Shown here: one piece after another, positions 35,584 to 45,802 of the stretch
Numbering within the stretch: position 1 is the first letter of the stretch
Layout: each line of letters opens with the position of its first letter
Source of the DNA: Arthrobacter pascens
GTDB taxonomy: Bacteria > Actinomycetota > Actinomycetes > Actinomycetales > Micrococcaceae
Direction of reading: 5' to 3'
Length of the DNA stretch: 64,000 bases
Assembly: GCF_030815585.1 (NCBI RefSeq)
Contig: NZ_JAUSWY010000001.1
Location: 3,534,001 to 3,598,000, forward strand
Notes under the pieces: generated by a model
Database searches by the model: none
What the model saw: only the letters and a program-made list of their open reading frames with translations
What the model was told of the DNA's origin: nothing
Position numbers and translations under genes: made by a program

Positions 35584-37134
35584 TTGCTGCAGCGGTGGAA
35601 GTCGGCCTCCCTGAGGTCACAGCTGGTTGCCATGATCATGGCGCTGCTGATCGTCGCGATGACATTGACCGGCGCCAGCACCCTGACGCTGCTCCACAGC
35701 TACCTGCAGGCGCAGGTGGACGACAAACTTTATGCCGCCGTCGATCTTGCCGGCAAGCAGCGTTCGTTCACGCAACTGCAGGCGCCCAATCCGCCGGTCC
35801 CCACCGACTATTCGCTCATTCTCTACACTCCGGGCCAGGACGCCTATCCCTTCGGCGGCGATCCAGACAACCGGCCGGACATCAGGTCGATTTCTGTCCA
35901 GGAAGCACGCGACCAGGGCGTCCGGCCATACCAGGTAAGGGGCACCGACGGCCAGAACTGGCGGGTGGTGGCGGTCCCTGTCCTGAACAACGGCAACAGT
36001 GCGGTGGTGGTCATCGGCCTGCCGCTGCAAAGCGTGGACGACGTCCTGGCGCACGCAACCCTGGTTGTCTGCGGCGTGGGGCTGCTGACCCTCCTGCTTG
36101 CCTCCCTGATTGCCAGCTGGACGGTATCCAGATCCTTCCGGCCTCTCGCCCGGGTGGAGAAAACCGCAGCCGCCATCGCTGCCGGCGATCTCTCCCGCCG
36201 TGTGGAAGTGGAAAATCCGGGCACCGAAGTGGGCCGCCTGGGCAGCTCGCTGAATGCCATGCTCGCGCACATCGAAACAGCCTTTGCCGCCCGTACGGCG
36301 TCTGAAGGCAGGATGCGCAGGTTCGCCGCCGACGCCTCGCATGAACTGCGTACTCCGCTGGTGACCATCAGGGGTTTCTCCGAGCTCTACCGCCACGGCG
36401 CCCTGGCAACTGACGAGGACGTGGCCACCGCCATGGGCAGGATCGAAAGCGAAGCCAAGCGGATGGGCGCCATGGTGGAGGACCTCCTGCTGCTGGCCCG
36501 CCTCGACGAACAGCGCCCCCTGCAGCAGAAACCCGTGGACCTGCAGCTGATCGCGCACGACGCCGTGGTGGACACGCAAGCCAGCGACCGGACCCGCGCC
36601 ATCTCGCTGACGGGACTCGACGGCGGCACCGCGGCACCTGCCCCGGTGCTGGGCGATGAAGCGAAGCTGCGGCAAGTGCTGGGCAATTTGGTGGGCAACG
36701 CGCTGCGTTACACACCTGAAGGAAGCCCGGTCGAACTTGCCGTTGGAGTGCGTACCGCCGACGACGGGCTGCCGTATTCAGTGATCGAGGTGCGGGATCA
36801 CGGGCCCGGCATTTCCGAAGAGGATGCGTCCAAGGTCTTTGAGCGCTTCTACCGGGCGGACACCTCCCGAACCCGCGAAACGGGCGGCAGCGGACTGGGC
36901 CTCGCCATCGTGGCGGCCATCGTTGGATCGCACGGCGGCTCTGTCCGGGTGGAAGCGACCGACGGCGGCGGTGCCACCCTGGTGGTCAGCCTCCCCGTCC
37001 GCGACGAGGACGCCGTCAGCCTGGACGCTGAAGGCCATGGCACCCAGGCCGAAGGCTCCGGCGGCAAGGGCACCGGCGTCGGGAATCGGGGCGACGGCGG
37101 CGACCACAGCGATGGCCGGGTTATCCACATATAG
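35584..37134 (+). CDS. Sensor histidine kinase
   Basis: The protein has 516 residues from TTG 35584, two bases after the regulator. The first membrane segment (about 15-37, LVAMIMALLIVAMTLTGASTL) and the second (about 155-180, LVVCGVGLLTLLLASLIASW) flank an extracytoplasmic sensor domain of about 120 residues. A HAMP domain follows, then HisKA with FAADASHELRTPLVTIRGF (phospho-His253), and the ATPase domain with N-box NLVGNALRYTPEG, DHGPGISEEDASKVFERFYR and GGSGLGLAIV. A glycine/alanine-rich, charged tail of about 45 residues ends the protein. The signal is unknown. Confidence 0.95.
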   Translation: MLQRWKSASLRSQLVAMIMALLIVAMTLTGASTLTLLHSYLQAQVDDKLYAAVDLAGKQRSFTQLQAPNPPVPTDYSLILYTPGQDAYPFGGDPDNRPDIRSISVQEARDQGVRPYQVRGTDGQNWRVVAVPVLNNGNSAVVVIGLPLQSVDDVLAHATLVVCGVGLLTLLLASLIASWTVSRSFRPLARVEKTAAAIAAGDLSRRVEVENPGTEVGRLGSSLNAMLAHIETAFAARTASEGRMRRFAADASHELRTPLVTIRGFSELYRHGALATDEDVATAMGRIESEAKRMGAMVEDLLLLARLDEQRPLQQKPVDLQLIAHDAVVDTQASDRTRAISLTGLDGGTAAPAPVLGDEAKLRQVLGNLVGNALRYTPEGSPVELAVGVRTADDGLPYSVIEVRDHGPGISEEDASKVFERFYRADTSRTRETGGSGLGLAIVAAIVGSHGGSVRVEATDGGGATLVVSLPVRDEDAVSLDAEGHGTQAEGSGGKGTGVGNRGDGGDHSDGRVIHI

Positions 37135-37240
37135 CAGCGGAGCGTGGCACCCGGCAGGGCCCATCCCTAGGCTCGGAGTAGCCGTCCGGAGCCGCCGGAC
37201 CGGGCAGCGCAGGCTGTCCACCACATCGAGAGGCACAGCC

Positions 37241-37528
37241 ATGAGCATCATTTCCGTCGACACCGAACTCCTCCAGCTCAAGTCAGCCAACGTCAAGGCA
37301 ACCGTGGACCGGATCAGCGCTGACGTCCAGACCATGAAGCGAGGCCTGGACGAACTGCAGGCCACCTGGCGCGGCTCCGCAGCCACCAACTTCCAGGCCC
37401 TGGTCACCGAATGGACCCTCACGCAGGGCAAGGTGGAGGCTTCGCTTGCTTCCATCAACCTGGCCCTGGCATCGGCGGCCTCCAGCTATGCCCAGACGGA
37501 GCAGGGCAACACCCAGCGCTTCAGTTAG
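37241..37528 (+). CDS. WXG100 family (ESX-like) protein
   Basis: The protein has 95 residues from ATG 37241, with GAGAGG about eight bases before. It is a helical hairpin protein of ESAT-6-like type: helix, TWRGSAATNFQALVTEW (the WxG turn, about residues 45-61), helix. No signal peptide. Such proteins are secreted as dimers by type VII systems or act as adaptors. No EccC-like ATPase or other secretion gene is in the window, and it is about 105 bases beyond a sensor kinase gene. It is probably exported by a system elsewhere. Confidence 0.87.
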   Translation: MSIISVDTELLQLKSANVKATVDRISADVQTMKRGLDELQATWRGSAATNFQALVTEWTLTQGKVEASLASINLALASAASSYAQTEQGNTQRFS

Positions 37529-37610
37529 CCCTGGGTGTCGCCCTGCTGCCAGGCGGACCGGGCACCAGGGCTTGAGGGGCCGAGGGAGCGCAACGGATAG
37601 GCAGGCCCTG

Positions 37611-38645
37611 TCAGGCTTCGGGCGTCCCTTGGTGGAACCGCAGCCTCCACCGGCCGCCGTCGAGGACCCACAATGAGCTTCGGAGAGTCGTGCCCGAGCG
37701 CGAGTAGCTTCGGTACGTCAGCAGGACAGCGCTGGTTCCGATCCGGTCCGCCCCCAGTACTTCCAGCTCCGTCCGCTCTCCCGGATCCTCTTCAAGGGCC
37801 ATCATCATCGCATCGCGAGTCCAGACCCTCCCCGAGCTTCCGATCTCCATGAAGTCGGGGTGCAGCAACACTCCGGTGCGTCCAATGTCGCCGCGGACGT
37901 CGGGCCCCAACAGTTCACGTTCGAGCGCCTCCACGATGACTTCGGGATCAGGCTCGGCACCGCCAGGCTCCTGCGTGACAAACGAGTCACCCTCAAGCTC
38001 GCTGAACAGGTCAGGCTCGTCGTAGGAAAGGACACCCCCGCCGGCAACTGCTGGAACCCCGGCGGCCGCCGGAGCCCCGGCAACCGCCGGAACCGGGCCC
38101 GCCGCCGCAGTTCCGGCCCGGCTGAAACCTCCGGATGCCGTTGTGGCGGCCTCGCCCGGCGCAGCAGCTGCGGTTGGCGCACCGGCGAACCCAGGACCCG
38201 AGCGGGCCGCAACTCCCTGCTGGTAGGCCGTGGCAGCGGCCCTGGCGCGCTCATCAGCTGCCTCATTGAGGGGGTGCCCTGCGTGTCCCTTGACCCACTC
38301 GAAGCTATATTTGCGGCCGGCGAGCTCTCGGTCCAGCTCCTTCAGCAGTTCGACGTTCAGGACGGGTTTGCCGTCAGCCTTCCGCCAACCTTTCCGCTTC
38401 CATCCCGGCATCCATTTGGTGATGGAGTTGATGACGTACTGGCTGTCGCACAGAATCCGGAGGTCTTGGTCGGGAACGTGCGCCGTGGCGCGGAAGAGGT
38501 CAAGGACGGCCATCAGCTCGCCTTGGTTGTTGGTTCCGTGCGGCCACCCCCCTGCCCGCCAGCACTCGTCATTCACATACCAGGCCCATCCGGCCGGGCC
38601 GGGATTTCCTAAAGCCGAACCGTCGGCTGCTGCAGTAATTGTCAC
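37611..38645 (-). CDS. rnhA: Ribonuclease HI with C-terminal DUF4440-like domain
   Basis: The protein has 344 residues. The N-terminal RNase H domain (1-145) has the four catalytic acidic positions: Asp8 in AADGSALGNPGP, the Glu in NNQGELMAV, the Asp in LCDSQYV and the Asp in NEAADERA, plus the W-K-rich basic protrusion (MPGWKRKGWRKADGK). It degrades RNA in RNA-DNA hybrids. After an Ala/Gly/Pro-rich linker of about 75 residues, the last 125 residues resemble a DUF4440/SnoaL-like fold (VIVEALERELLGPDVR, HPDFMEIGSSGRVWTRDAMMMAL). The fused domain's role is unknown. It faces the WXG100 gene convergently. Confidence 0.92.
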   Translation of the reverse strand: MTITAAADGSALGNPGPAGWAWYVNDECWRAGGWPHGTNNQGELMAVLDLFRATAHVPDQDLRILCDSQYVINSITKWMPGWKRKGWRKADGKPVLNVELLKELDRELAGRKYSFEWVKGHAGHPLNEAADERARAAATAYQQGVAARSGPGFAGAPTAAAAPGEAATTASGGFSRAGTAAAGPVPAVAGAPAAAGVPAVAGGGVLSYDEPDLFSELEGDSFVTQEPGGAEPDPEVIVEALERELLGPDVRGDIGRTGVLLHPDFMEIGSSGRVWTRDAMMMALEEDPGERTELEVLGADRIGTSAVLLTYRSYSRSGTTLRSSLWVLDGGRWRLRFHQGTPEA

Positions 38646-38756
38646 GGTTCCATCCTGCCAGACCCGGCTGTCAACCTTTTTTGGTTCGCTCCGGTTCCGG
38701 GGATTTTCTCCCCCGCACGCGATCGGAAGGACATCTCTGCCGGCGGCATGAGCTTC

Positions 38757-38770
38757 GGAAACCGCTTACC
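38757..38770. promoter_or_regulatory. LacI-type operator candidate 1, upstream of the sugar-binding protein gene
   Basis: GGAAACCGCTTACC is a near-palindrome with the central CCG typical of LacI-family operators. It lies just upstream of the -35 element at 38780 and pairs in type with a second site at 38821-38836. Confidence 0.5.
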
Positions 38771-38779
38771 CAGAACCTA

Positions 38780-38808
38780 TTGACGCCGGTCCAAAAGCGC
38801 GGAACAAT
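38780..38808 (+). promoter_or_regulatory. Candidate promoter of the sugar-binding protein gene
   Basis: TTGACG (38780-38785), a 17-base spacer and AACAAT (38803-38808) resemble a housekeeping promoter. The predicted start near 38815 is just before operator candidate 2. Confidence 0.5.
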
Positions 38809-38820
38809 CGGAACTCAGCC

Positions 38821-38836
38821 GAGAAACCGTTTTCTC
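38821..38836. promoter_or_regulatory. LacI-type operator candidate 2
   Basis: GAGAAA-CCGT-TTTCTC has 6-bp perfect arms and a CG-centred core. Its position right after the predicted transcription start would block initiation. Together with the upstream site it resembles a two-operator repression arrangement. Confidence 0.6.
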
Positions 38837-38918
38837 ACCTGAACGATTTCCCGGCATCGACGCCGGGCCCGGGACACGGGGCGGGCTTGGAATCCACTGG
38901 CATCAGGAAGGCGCATCA

Positions 38919-40229
38919 ATGAAGATTCGGACCATAGGCCGGAGGAAGTTTCAGCTCGGAGCTGTTGCGGTGGCGGTTTCGCTGCTTGCTACAGGTTGTG
39001 GCGCATCCGCCGGATCCAGCGGCGATAAGGAAGTGACACTGCGGTTTGCATGGTGGGGCAACGAGTACCTCAACGCGCAGACGGAAAAGGTCATTTCGGC
39101 TTTCGAGGCGGAACACCCCAATATCAAGATTGAATCGGAGCCCGGCGAATGGGCCAGTTATTGGGACAAGCTGGCCACCAAGACCGCCGCCAACGACGCT
39201 CCGGACGTCATCCAGATGGACCAGAAGTACATCGCCGAATATGGCGGACGCGGGGCGCTCCTGGATCTCTCAAAACAGAGCGGCGTCGATACATCCAAGA
39301 TGGACAAGGAGCAACTTGCCTCCGGCCAGTACGACGGCGCCCAGTACGGGCTGAGCACGGGCAAGAACGCCTACGTCATCATGGCGAACACAAAGGTCTT
39401 CGAGGCGGCCAACGTGCCGGTCCCTGACGACACCACCTGGACGTGGGACGACTTCATAGGCACCGCCGCAAAACTGAGCGCTGCAGGCGGCGGCAAGAGC
39501 TACGGCGCCGCCTACGGGAGCAATGAAGCCGATCTCATTATCTGGCTCCGGCAGCACGGCGAGAACCTCTACTCCCAAGACGGCAAAGTTGATTTCGATA
39601 CTGCCACGACTGCCTCCTTCTGGGAACGGCTGAAGGAACAGCGTGACTCCAAAGCCAGCCCGCCGGCCACAGTGGCCACGGAGGATTCCGGTGCTGGCCT
39701 GGAGGAAAGCCTGTTCGGCACCAACAGGGTGGGCATGGCCTGGTGGTGGACCAACCAGCTGGGATCCCTGGAAACCACTACGGGAAGCAGCATCAAGATG
39801 CTGCGTGCCCCCAGCATCGACGGCACGTCCGCGGACAACGGCATGTACTTCAAACCCACCATGTTCTGGTCCGCTTCCTCACGCTCCAAGAACCCGGAAG
39901 CGGCAGCCACGTTCATCAACTACCTGGCAAACAGCCCGGCGGCCGGAGCCATCCTGATGACCGACCGGGGTGTGCCGGCCAATTCGGAGATCGTCGACAG
40001 CATCACCCCGGCCCTGAAGCCCGCCGACACCACAGTGGTGGGCTTCCTGAAGGACGTCGCAACGGAGATCACCGACGCGCCTCCTGTTCCGCCCGTCGGG
40101 GCAGGCAGCGTCCAGAACGTCATCAAGCGCTTCACTGACGAAGTCCTGTACGACAGATTGAGTCCCCAAGCAGCAGCCGAAAACTTCAAGAAGGAAGTTG
40201 AAGGAATGCTGGCAACGGCCCGTAAGTAG
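38919..40229 (+). CDS. Sugar ABC transporter substrate-binding lipoprotein (orphan)
   Basis: The protein has 436 residues. A lipoprotein signal (MKIRTIGRRKFQLGAVAVAV, lipobox LATGC with Cys27) precedes an extracellular solute-binding type 1 fold (family of COG1653): VTLRFAWWGNEYLNAQTEKVISAFE, DAPDVIQMDQKYIAEY, TWTWDDFIGTAAKLS and ESLFGTNRVGMAWWWTNQLG. It captures an oligosaccharide or sugar by family knowledge. No permease or ATPase gene follows: a strong terminator comes at once and groEL is convergent. It must use a transporter encoded elsewhere or be a remnant of a split operon. LacI-type operators lie upstream. Confidence 0.9.
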   Translation: MKIRTIGRRKFQLGAVAVAVSLLATGCGASAGSSGDKEVTLRFAWWGNEYLNAQTEKVISAFEAEHPNIKIESEPGEWASYWDKLATKTAANDAPDVIQMDQKYIAEYGGRGALLDLSKQSGVDTSKMDKEQLASGQYDGAQYGLSTGKNAYVIMANTKVFEAANVPVPDDTTWTWDDFIGTAAKLSAAGGGKSYGAAYGSNEADLIIWLRQHGENLYSQDGKVDFDTATTASFWERLKEQRDSKASPPATVATEDSGAGLEESLFGTNRVGMAWWWTNQLGSLETTTGSSIKMLRAPSIDGTSADNGMYFKPTMFWSASSRSKNPEAAATFINYLANSPAAGAILMTDRGVPANSEIVDSITPALKPADTTVVGFLKDVATEITDAPPVPPVGAGSVQNVIKRFTDEVLYDRLSPQAAAENFKKEVEGMLATARK

Positions 40230-40269
40230 CCGTCAGGAAACGTGGCCCAAAGCGCCAGCCCAGGGACAC

Positions 40270-40307
40270 AAAAGTGCGGCCCCCTCCTGCGAGGGGGCCG
40301 CACTTTT
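40270..40307. terminator. Strong bidirectional terminator between the binding protein and groEL
   Basis: A perfect 17-bp stem (40270-40286 with 40291-40307) with a 4-base loop carries AAAA on the left and TTTT on the right, so it works on both strands for these convergent genes. Confidence 0.9.
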
Positions 40308-40336
40308 AGGCGTGGAACAGGTTCCGGCTGGCGGGG

Positions 40337-42145
<1,809 letters not shown>

Positions 42146-42172
42146 TTAGCAGTCGGTACGTAGGAGTGCTAA
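42146..42172. promoter_or_regulatory. CIRCE element 1 (HrcA operator)
   Basis: TTAGCAGTC-N9-GAGTGCTAA matches the consensus TTAGCACTC-N9-GAGTGCTAA at 17 of 18 arm positions. It is the nearer of two upstream of groL (start at 41965). Confidence 0.85.
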
Positions 42173-42180
42173 ATCAATAA

Positions 42181-42207
42181 TTAGCACTCCATAGGTGAGA
42201 GTGCAAG
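42181..42207. promoter_or_regulatory. CIRCE element 2 (HrcA operator)
   Basis: TTAGCACTC-N9-GAGTGCAAG matches the consensus at 16 of 18 arm positions. It starts eight bases after element 1. The inner half-sites GAGTGCTAA and TTAGCACTC also face each other and could form an alternative hairpin. Confidence 0.75.
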
Positions 42208-42256
42208 CGAAAGGCACTGAAAATCGCTCTCGGAGGCAACGGTTCGCTGCTGGCGA

Positions 42257-43543
42257 TCAGCCGGCTGCCCGGCCGGCGGACTCGCGTCCGCTGATGCGCG
42301 CCTTATTGTCCGGTCCGTACGTGAAGACCATGAAGTTCGCCGTGGTGATGTCACCCTTGGCGTCGAAGGCAATCGGTCCCGACTCGCCGTCGTAGTTAAT
42401 TGCGGCACCTGACTTCAGCAGATCCTGGCACTCCTTGAAGGACGTACATGGTTTTCCTGGCTGGTCCGGGACGGCACCCTCAACAGAGCCGCCGGACACC
42501 GCGATCAGGTTCGCGGCTATGGTCCGCCCCGCATCGTCATCGGCTTTCCCGGCGGCCAGGACAGCCAGATTCACGGCGTCGAACGTCTCTGCCGCGAACG
42601 ACAGATCCTTCAGCCCGGGATCCACCGCCACGAGCCGGGCCTGGAAGTCCTCCGAGGGGAACACTCCGGGGACCACGGCGCGGGCGCCGTCCAGGGCCTT
42701 GGAGCCGAGGCCGGAACCGTACTGGCCATAAGCACCGTCGCTGAGGACAATCCGGCTGCCGGACAATCCGGCGTTGTTCAGTTCCGCGATTGCCCCCTGA
42801 GCGCCATCTCGGGCGATAAGAACCACGGCGTCCGGTGCCGCCTTCTGCGCAGCGGCGGCAGCCTTCCGCGCCTCGCCCGGTTTGAACGCTGTGGTGGAGA
42901 CGGTATCCAGCCCGGCATTCTTCGCGGCGCTGGCCACGGCGTCGGAAACATCCTTGCCGTAGCCGCTGTCCTGGTGGACCACAGCAAGGCTCTTGGCGCC
43001 GCCATCCTTGGCAAGCTTCACCAGCACGGACGCCTGGGCGACGTCGGCCGCTGCCGTCCGGAAGTAATAGCCGCCGTTCTTGTATTTGCTCAGGCCTGCG
43101 GCCGAGTTCGCCGGTGAGATTAGCGGCACCCTGGCGCGGGAGAGGACGTCGATGGCGCCGGCCGCGTTACTGGAATCCGTGGGGCCAATGACCACGTCCG
43201 CCTTAGCTGCAACCAGTTCGGTGGCTTGGGCTTGCGAACCTTCTCCGGCTGGCTCAGGGAGCAGCTGGACAGGTTTGCCTTTGTGGCCGCCGGCCGCGTT
43301 GATCTCCTGTACCGCGAGTGTGGCTGCGGCAAGCTGTGAATCGTTGAGGAAGGCCTGTTTGCCCGTGTTGTCCAGGATCAGGCCGATCCGCAGGGTTCCG
43401 TCACCGGACGCTTCGACGGAGTCCAGCCGTGCATTGCCCGCCACACCGCCACAGCCGGCCAGCGCAAGCAGGGCCGCCGCCCCGGCCGCCCCACGGAAAA
43501 TGGCTGACCGATAAGTGGCTGAACTGAGAATGACGGACTTCAC
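42257..43543 (-). CDS. ABC transporter substrate-binding lipoprotein, branched-chain amino-acid type
   Basis: The protein has 428 residues. A signal with lipobox LALAGC (Cys31) precedes a periplasmic binding protein type 1 fold (Peripla_BP_6, LivJ-like): [76 protein letters not shown] and [18 protein letters not shown]. It would bind an amino acid or related ligand, or act as a sensor. No permeases or ATPases lie nearby. Its start codon overlaps the cold-shock gene stop (ATGA), an unexpected coupling. Confidence 0.88.
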   Translation of the reverse strand: MKSVILSSATYRSAIFRGAAGAAALLALAGCGGVAGNARLDSVEASGDGTLRIGLILDNTGKQAFLNDSQLAAATLAVQEINAAGGHKGKPVQLLPEPAGEGSQAQATELVAAKADVVIGPTDSSNAAGAIDVLSRARVPLISPANSAAGLSKYKNGGYYFRTAAADVAQASVLVKLAKDGGAKSLAVVHQDSGYGKDVSDAVASAAKNAGLDTVSTTAFKPGEARKAAAAAQKAAPDAVVLIARDGAQGAIAELNNAGLSGSRIVLSDGAYGQYGSGLGSKALDGARAVVPGVFPSEDFQARLVAVDPGLKDLSFAAETFDAVNLAVLAAGKADDDAGRTIAANLIAVSGGSVEGAVPDQPGKPCTSFKECQDLLKSGAAINYDGESGPIAFDAKGDITTANFMVFTYGPDNKARISGRESAGRAAG

Positions 43544-43746
43544 TCGGCCAGCCTGACGCTTTCTGCCTGCGGGCCTTTTTCGCCTTCGCCAATTTCCAGC
43601 TCCACGCGCTGTCCTTCATCGAGGGCCCGGTAGCCCTCACCCACGATGGCCGACCAGTGAACAAAAACGTCGTCACCTGAGCCGTCCACGGTGATGAAGC
43701 CATAGCCCTTTTCAGCGTTGAACCACTTAACGGTTCCCAGTGCCAT
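43540..43746 (-). CDS. Cold-shock protein CspA family
   Basis: The protein has 68 residues from ATG 43746 ([18 protein letters not shown]). It is a complete single cold-shock domain with RNP1 KGYGFI and RNP2 VFVHWSA, binding single-stranded RNA/DNA as a chaperone. The gene overlaps the downstream substrate-binding lipoprotein start by four bases and is transcribed with it. The upstream 150 bases to the LytR_C stop include AT-rich stretches likely to hold the promoter. Confidence 0.95.
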   Translation of the reverse strand: MALGTVKWFNAEKGYGFITVDGSGDDVFVHWSAIVGEGYRALDEGQRVELEIGEGEKGPQAESVRLAE

Positions 43747-43904
43747 GATGTCCACTCTTTCAGTAGCGTCCGTAAGGCCCACGCCACTGTGTGCCGCTTA
43801 TTACGAACCGAAGCTTGAAATCACTCTAGCCAATCGCCCTTGGGCGGGCCGAGCCACACGGCCGGGTCAGCACCCAATAGTTATTCAGGCGTAACCGGCG
43901 CCTG

Positions 43905-44522
43905 TTAGTTGAACCCCGGACCCAGCACCACAACCACGGGGGCCTGGAAATCGGAGCTGTCCACCATGGTGGGAATGTTCAGGAGCTCGGAGAGTGCCTC
44001 GGCGTTGGCCTTCTGTGCCGCACCCGCGTAGAAGATCACCGACGTCTGCTGGGGAGTACCGCCCCAGTTGCCCACCTGGCCCAACGTCCAGCCGTCAGAC
44101 TGGACAATCGAACTGACCCTGGCAGCGACCCCCGCCGTTCCGGACCCGTTGTAGACTGCAACGCCCTGCGACTTGTCCACGGCAGCGCTCGACGGCGTGA
44201 CGCTCGGCGTGGTGCTTGGTTCAGCGTCCGCACTCGCGGACGGCTCTGCACTGGCTGAGGGCTGGGCGCTGGTGGAAGGGTCTGTGCTGGCTTCCGGCGA
44301 CGCGGAGGATTCCACGCTGGTGGACGCTTGGCTGCCACCGGGGATGAAGCCAAGCTTCGGGAGGATCAGGAAGGAGACCAGGCCGATTGCCAACGCCGCG
44401 ATGCCTACCGCGAGGATGGGCCACAGCTTGCGCCGGGAAGGCGCCGATGCCGTCCGGTGGATACCTTGGCGCGAGGCGGTCTCCGGGACCTTGTCGAATT
44501 CATCCCGAGCGTATTTGGTCAT
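43905..44522 (-). CDS. LytR_C domain protein, single membrane anchor
   Basis: The protein has 205 residues. A cytoplasmic basic head (about 1-32) leads to one membrane helix (LWPILAVGIAALAIGLVSFLIL), then a Ser/Ala/Glu-rich linker (about 60-115), then the LytR C-terminal-like domain: QGVAVYNGSGTAGVAARVSSIVQSDGW and TSVIFYAGAAQKANAEALSELL. That domain occurs at the C-terminus of LytR-CpsA-Psr wall-polymer ligases, but here the catalytic part is absent. A structural or regulatory role at the wall is inferred. DUF3263 follows upstream, as often seen in Arthrobacter-like genomes. Confidence 0.87.
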   Translation of the reverse strand: MTKYARDEFDKVPETASRQGIHRTASAPSRRKLWPILAVGIAALAIGLVSFLILPKLGFIPGGSQASTSVESSASPEASTDPSTSAQPSASAEPSASADAEPSTTPSVTPSSAAVDKSQGVAVYNGSGTAGVAARVSSIVQSDGWTLGQVGNWGGTPQQTSVIFYAGAAQKANAEALSELLNIPTMVDSSDFQAPVVVVLGPGFN

Positions 44523-44569
44523 ATTGGAGAGACATCCTTGTTGATTGCTGCTGATGGCCCGGCGCGAGC

Positions 44570-44902
44570 CTAGTGCGCGTCGGAACCCAGGCGGCGTGCA
44601 GTACGTGCCCGCTGACGTGACGTACGTAGTCTACGCAATCTCTTGACCAGCATGGGATCGTGGGCCAGCGCATCCTCGGTGTCAATGAGTGCATTCAGCA
44701 GCTGGTAGTAGTGCGTGGCCGACAGGTCAAAGAGCTCCCTGATGGCCTGTTCCTTGGCGCCGGCGTACTTCCACCACTGCCGCTCCAGGGCGAGCATCTG
44801 CTGGTCACGCTCGCCCAGCGGCGACTCCCGAGGAGTGAAATCCGCCGGCAGCGAGCCGCGCTCTTCCGGCTCCGGCATGTGTTCCCGAGCTGCTTCCGCC
44901 AC
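44570..44902 (-). CDS. DUF3263 protein
   Basis: The protein has 110 residues with the core SPLGERDQQMLALERQWWKYAGAKEQAIRELFDLSATHYYQLLNALIDTEDALAHDPMLVKRLRRLRTSRQRAR. The helical pattern with EQAIRELFDLSATHYYQLLN reads like a helix-turn-helix, so DNA binding is plausible. The family is actinobacterial and uncharacterised, near-universal beside LytR_C-type genes. The first 30 residues are acidic. It starts about 63 bases before the divergent ung gene. Confidence 0.88.
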   Translation of the reverse strand: MAEAAREHMPEPEERGSLPADFTPRESPLGERDQQMLALERQWWKYAGAKEQAIRELFDLSATHYYQLLNALIDTEDALAHDPMLVKRLRRLRTSRQRARTARRLGSDAH

Positions 44903-44965
44903 GACACACTCCTTCGCTGGTTCAGGTAAAAAGTCCCACCCCCATGCTACGGAGGAATAACACTG

Positions 44966-45787
44966 TTGTCATTTACGCCGCGTTACGGCAACTCATATCC
45001 CTGCGAGAATGGGAGCGTGTTTGATTCTGAGCCCCTTTTCGAACTGGACCAGGCTCCTGTGGAGGCCGTTGGCTTTGCCGAGATGGCCATGCTGCCGCTC
45101 GGTGAGCTGATGGCCGCCGACTGGGCCGAAGCGTTGGGCGTGGTGGAAATCGAGCTGCGCGGGGTCCTGGGCTTCCTCGCCGCCGAAGTCGCAGCCGGGC
45201 ACCGGGTGCTGCCGTCGCCGTCGAACGTCCTGCGCGCATTCCGGCAGCCGCTGGCGGACGTCAAGGTGCTGATTGTGGGCCAGGACCCGTATCCGACCCC
45301 CGGGCACGCCGTTGGCCTTTCCTTCTCCGTCGATCCGCGGACCCGGCCCATCCCGCGGAGCCTGGCAAACATCTACCGCGAGCTCGAAACCGATCTGGGC
45401 GTTCCCGCCCCGGTACACGGCGACCTGTCCGCCTGGGCTGCCCAGGGCGTGCTGCTCCTCAACCGCGTAATGAGCGTCCGGGCGGGCGCCGCGGGCTCGC
45501 ACCGGGGCAAGGGCTGGGAGAAAATCACGACGGCGGCCGTCACCGCCGTCGCCAACCGGCGGACACCAAAGGGCGGCAGGTTACCCCTGGTGGCCGTTCT
45601 CTGGGGAAAGGACGCGGAAAGCGTCCGTCCCCTCCTGTCCGGCGCGGCGGTGGTGTCGAGCGCCCATCCCAGTCCGCTATCGGCGTCGCGCGGTTTCTTC
45701 GGTTCCCGGCCTTTCAGCCAGGCCAACGCCCTGCTGCGGGAGCAGGGCAGTGCGGGCGTAACCTGGGAACTTCCCAAGGTTCGTTAG
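44966..45787 (+). CDS. ung: Uracil-DNA glycosylase (family 1)
   Basis: The protein has 273 residues from TTG 44966, chosen because GGAGGA at 44951 is well spaced; a GTG at 45017 would give 256 residues. UNG removes uracil from DNA in base excision repair. Motif A is [21 protein letters not shown] with the catalytic Asp, and motif B is [27 protein letters not shown] with the catalytic His; LLLNRVMSV also matches. The N-terminal 60 residues before the core are longer than in E. coli Ung. The stop codon lies inside an IdeR-like box before the next gene. Confidence 0.95.
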   Translation: MSFTPRYGNSYPCENGSVFDSEPLFELDQAPVEAVGFAEMAMLPLGELMAADWAEALGVVEIELRGVLGFLAAEVAAGHRVLPSPSNVLRAFRQPLADVKVLIVGQDPYPTPGHAVGLSFSVDPRTRPIPRSLANIYRELETDLGVPAPVHGDLSAWAAQGVLLLNRVMSVRAGAAGSHRGKGWEKITTAAVTAVANRRTPKGGRLPLVAVLWGKDAESVRPLLSGAAVVSSAHPSPLSASRGFFGSRPFSQANALLREQGSAGVTWELPKVR

Positions 45788-45802
45788 CTTAGGGTTGCCT
45801 TA
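45784..45802. promoter_or_regulatory. IdeR/DtxR box candidate overlapping the SIP gene start
   Basis: TTAGCTTAGGGTTGCCTTA agrees at 14 of 19 positions with the IdeR/DtxR consensus TTAGGTTAGGCTAACCTAA. It covers the ung stop and ends on the first base of the downstream start codon. Confidence 0.5.

Noticed and set aside
37241..37528. Type VII secretion locus
   Set aside because: Only the WXG100 protein is present; no FtsK-like EccC ATPase, EccB, EccD or EccE gene is nearby.
42164..42189. GAGTGCTAA-N8-TTAGCACTC read as a CIRCE element
   Set aside because: The half-sites are in the opposite order to CIRCE. They are the inner halves of the two true elements on either side.
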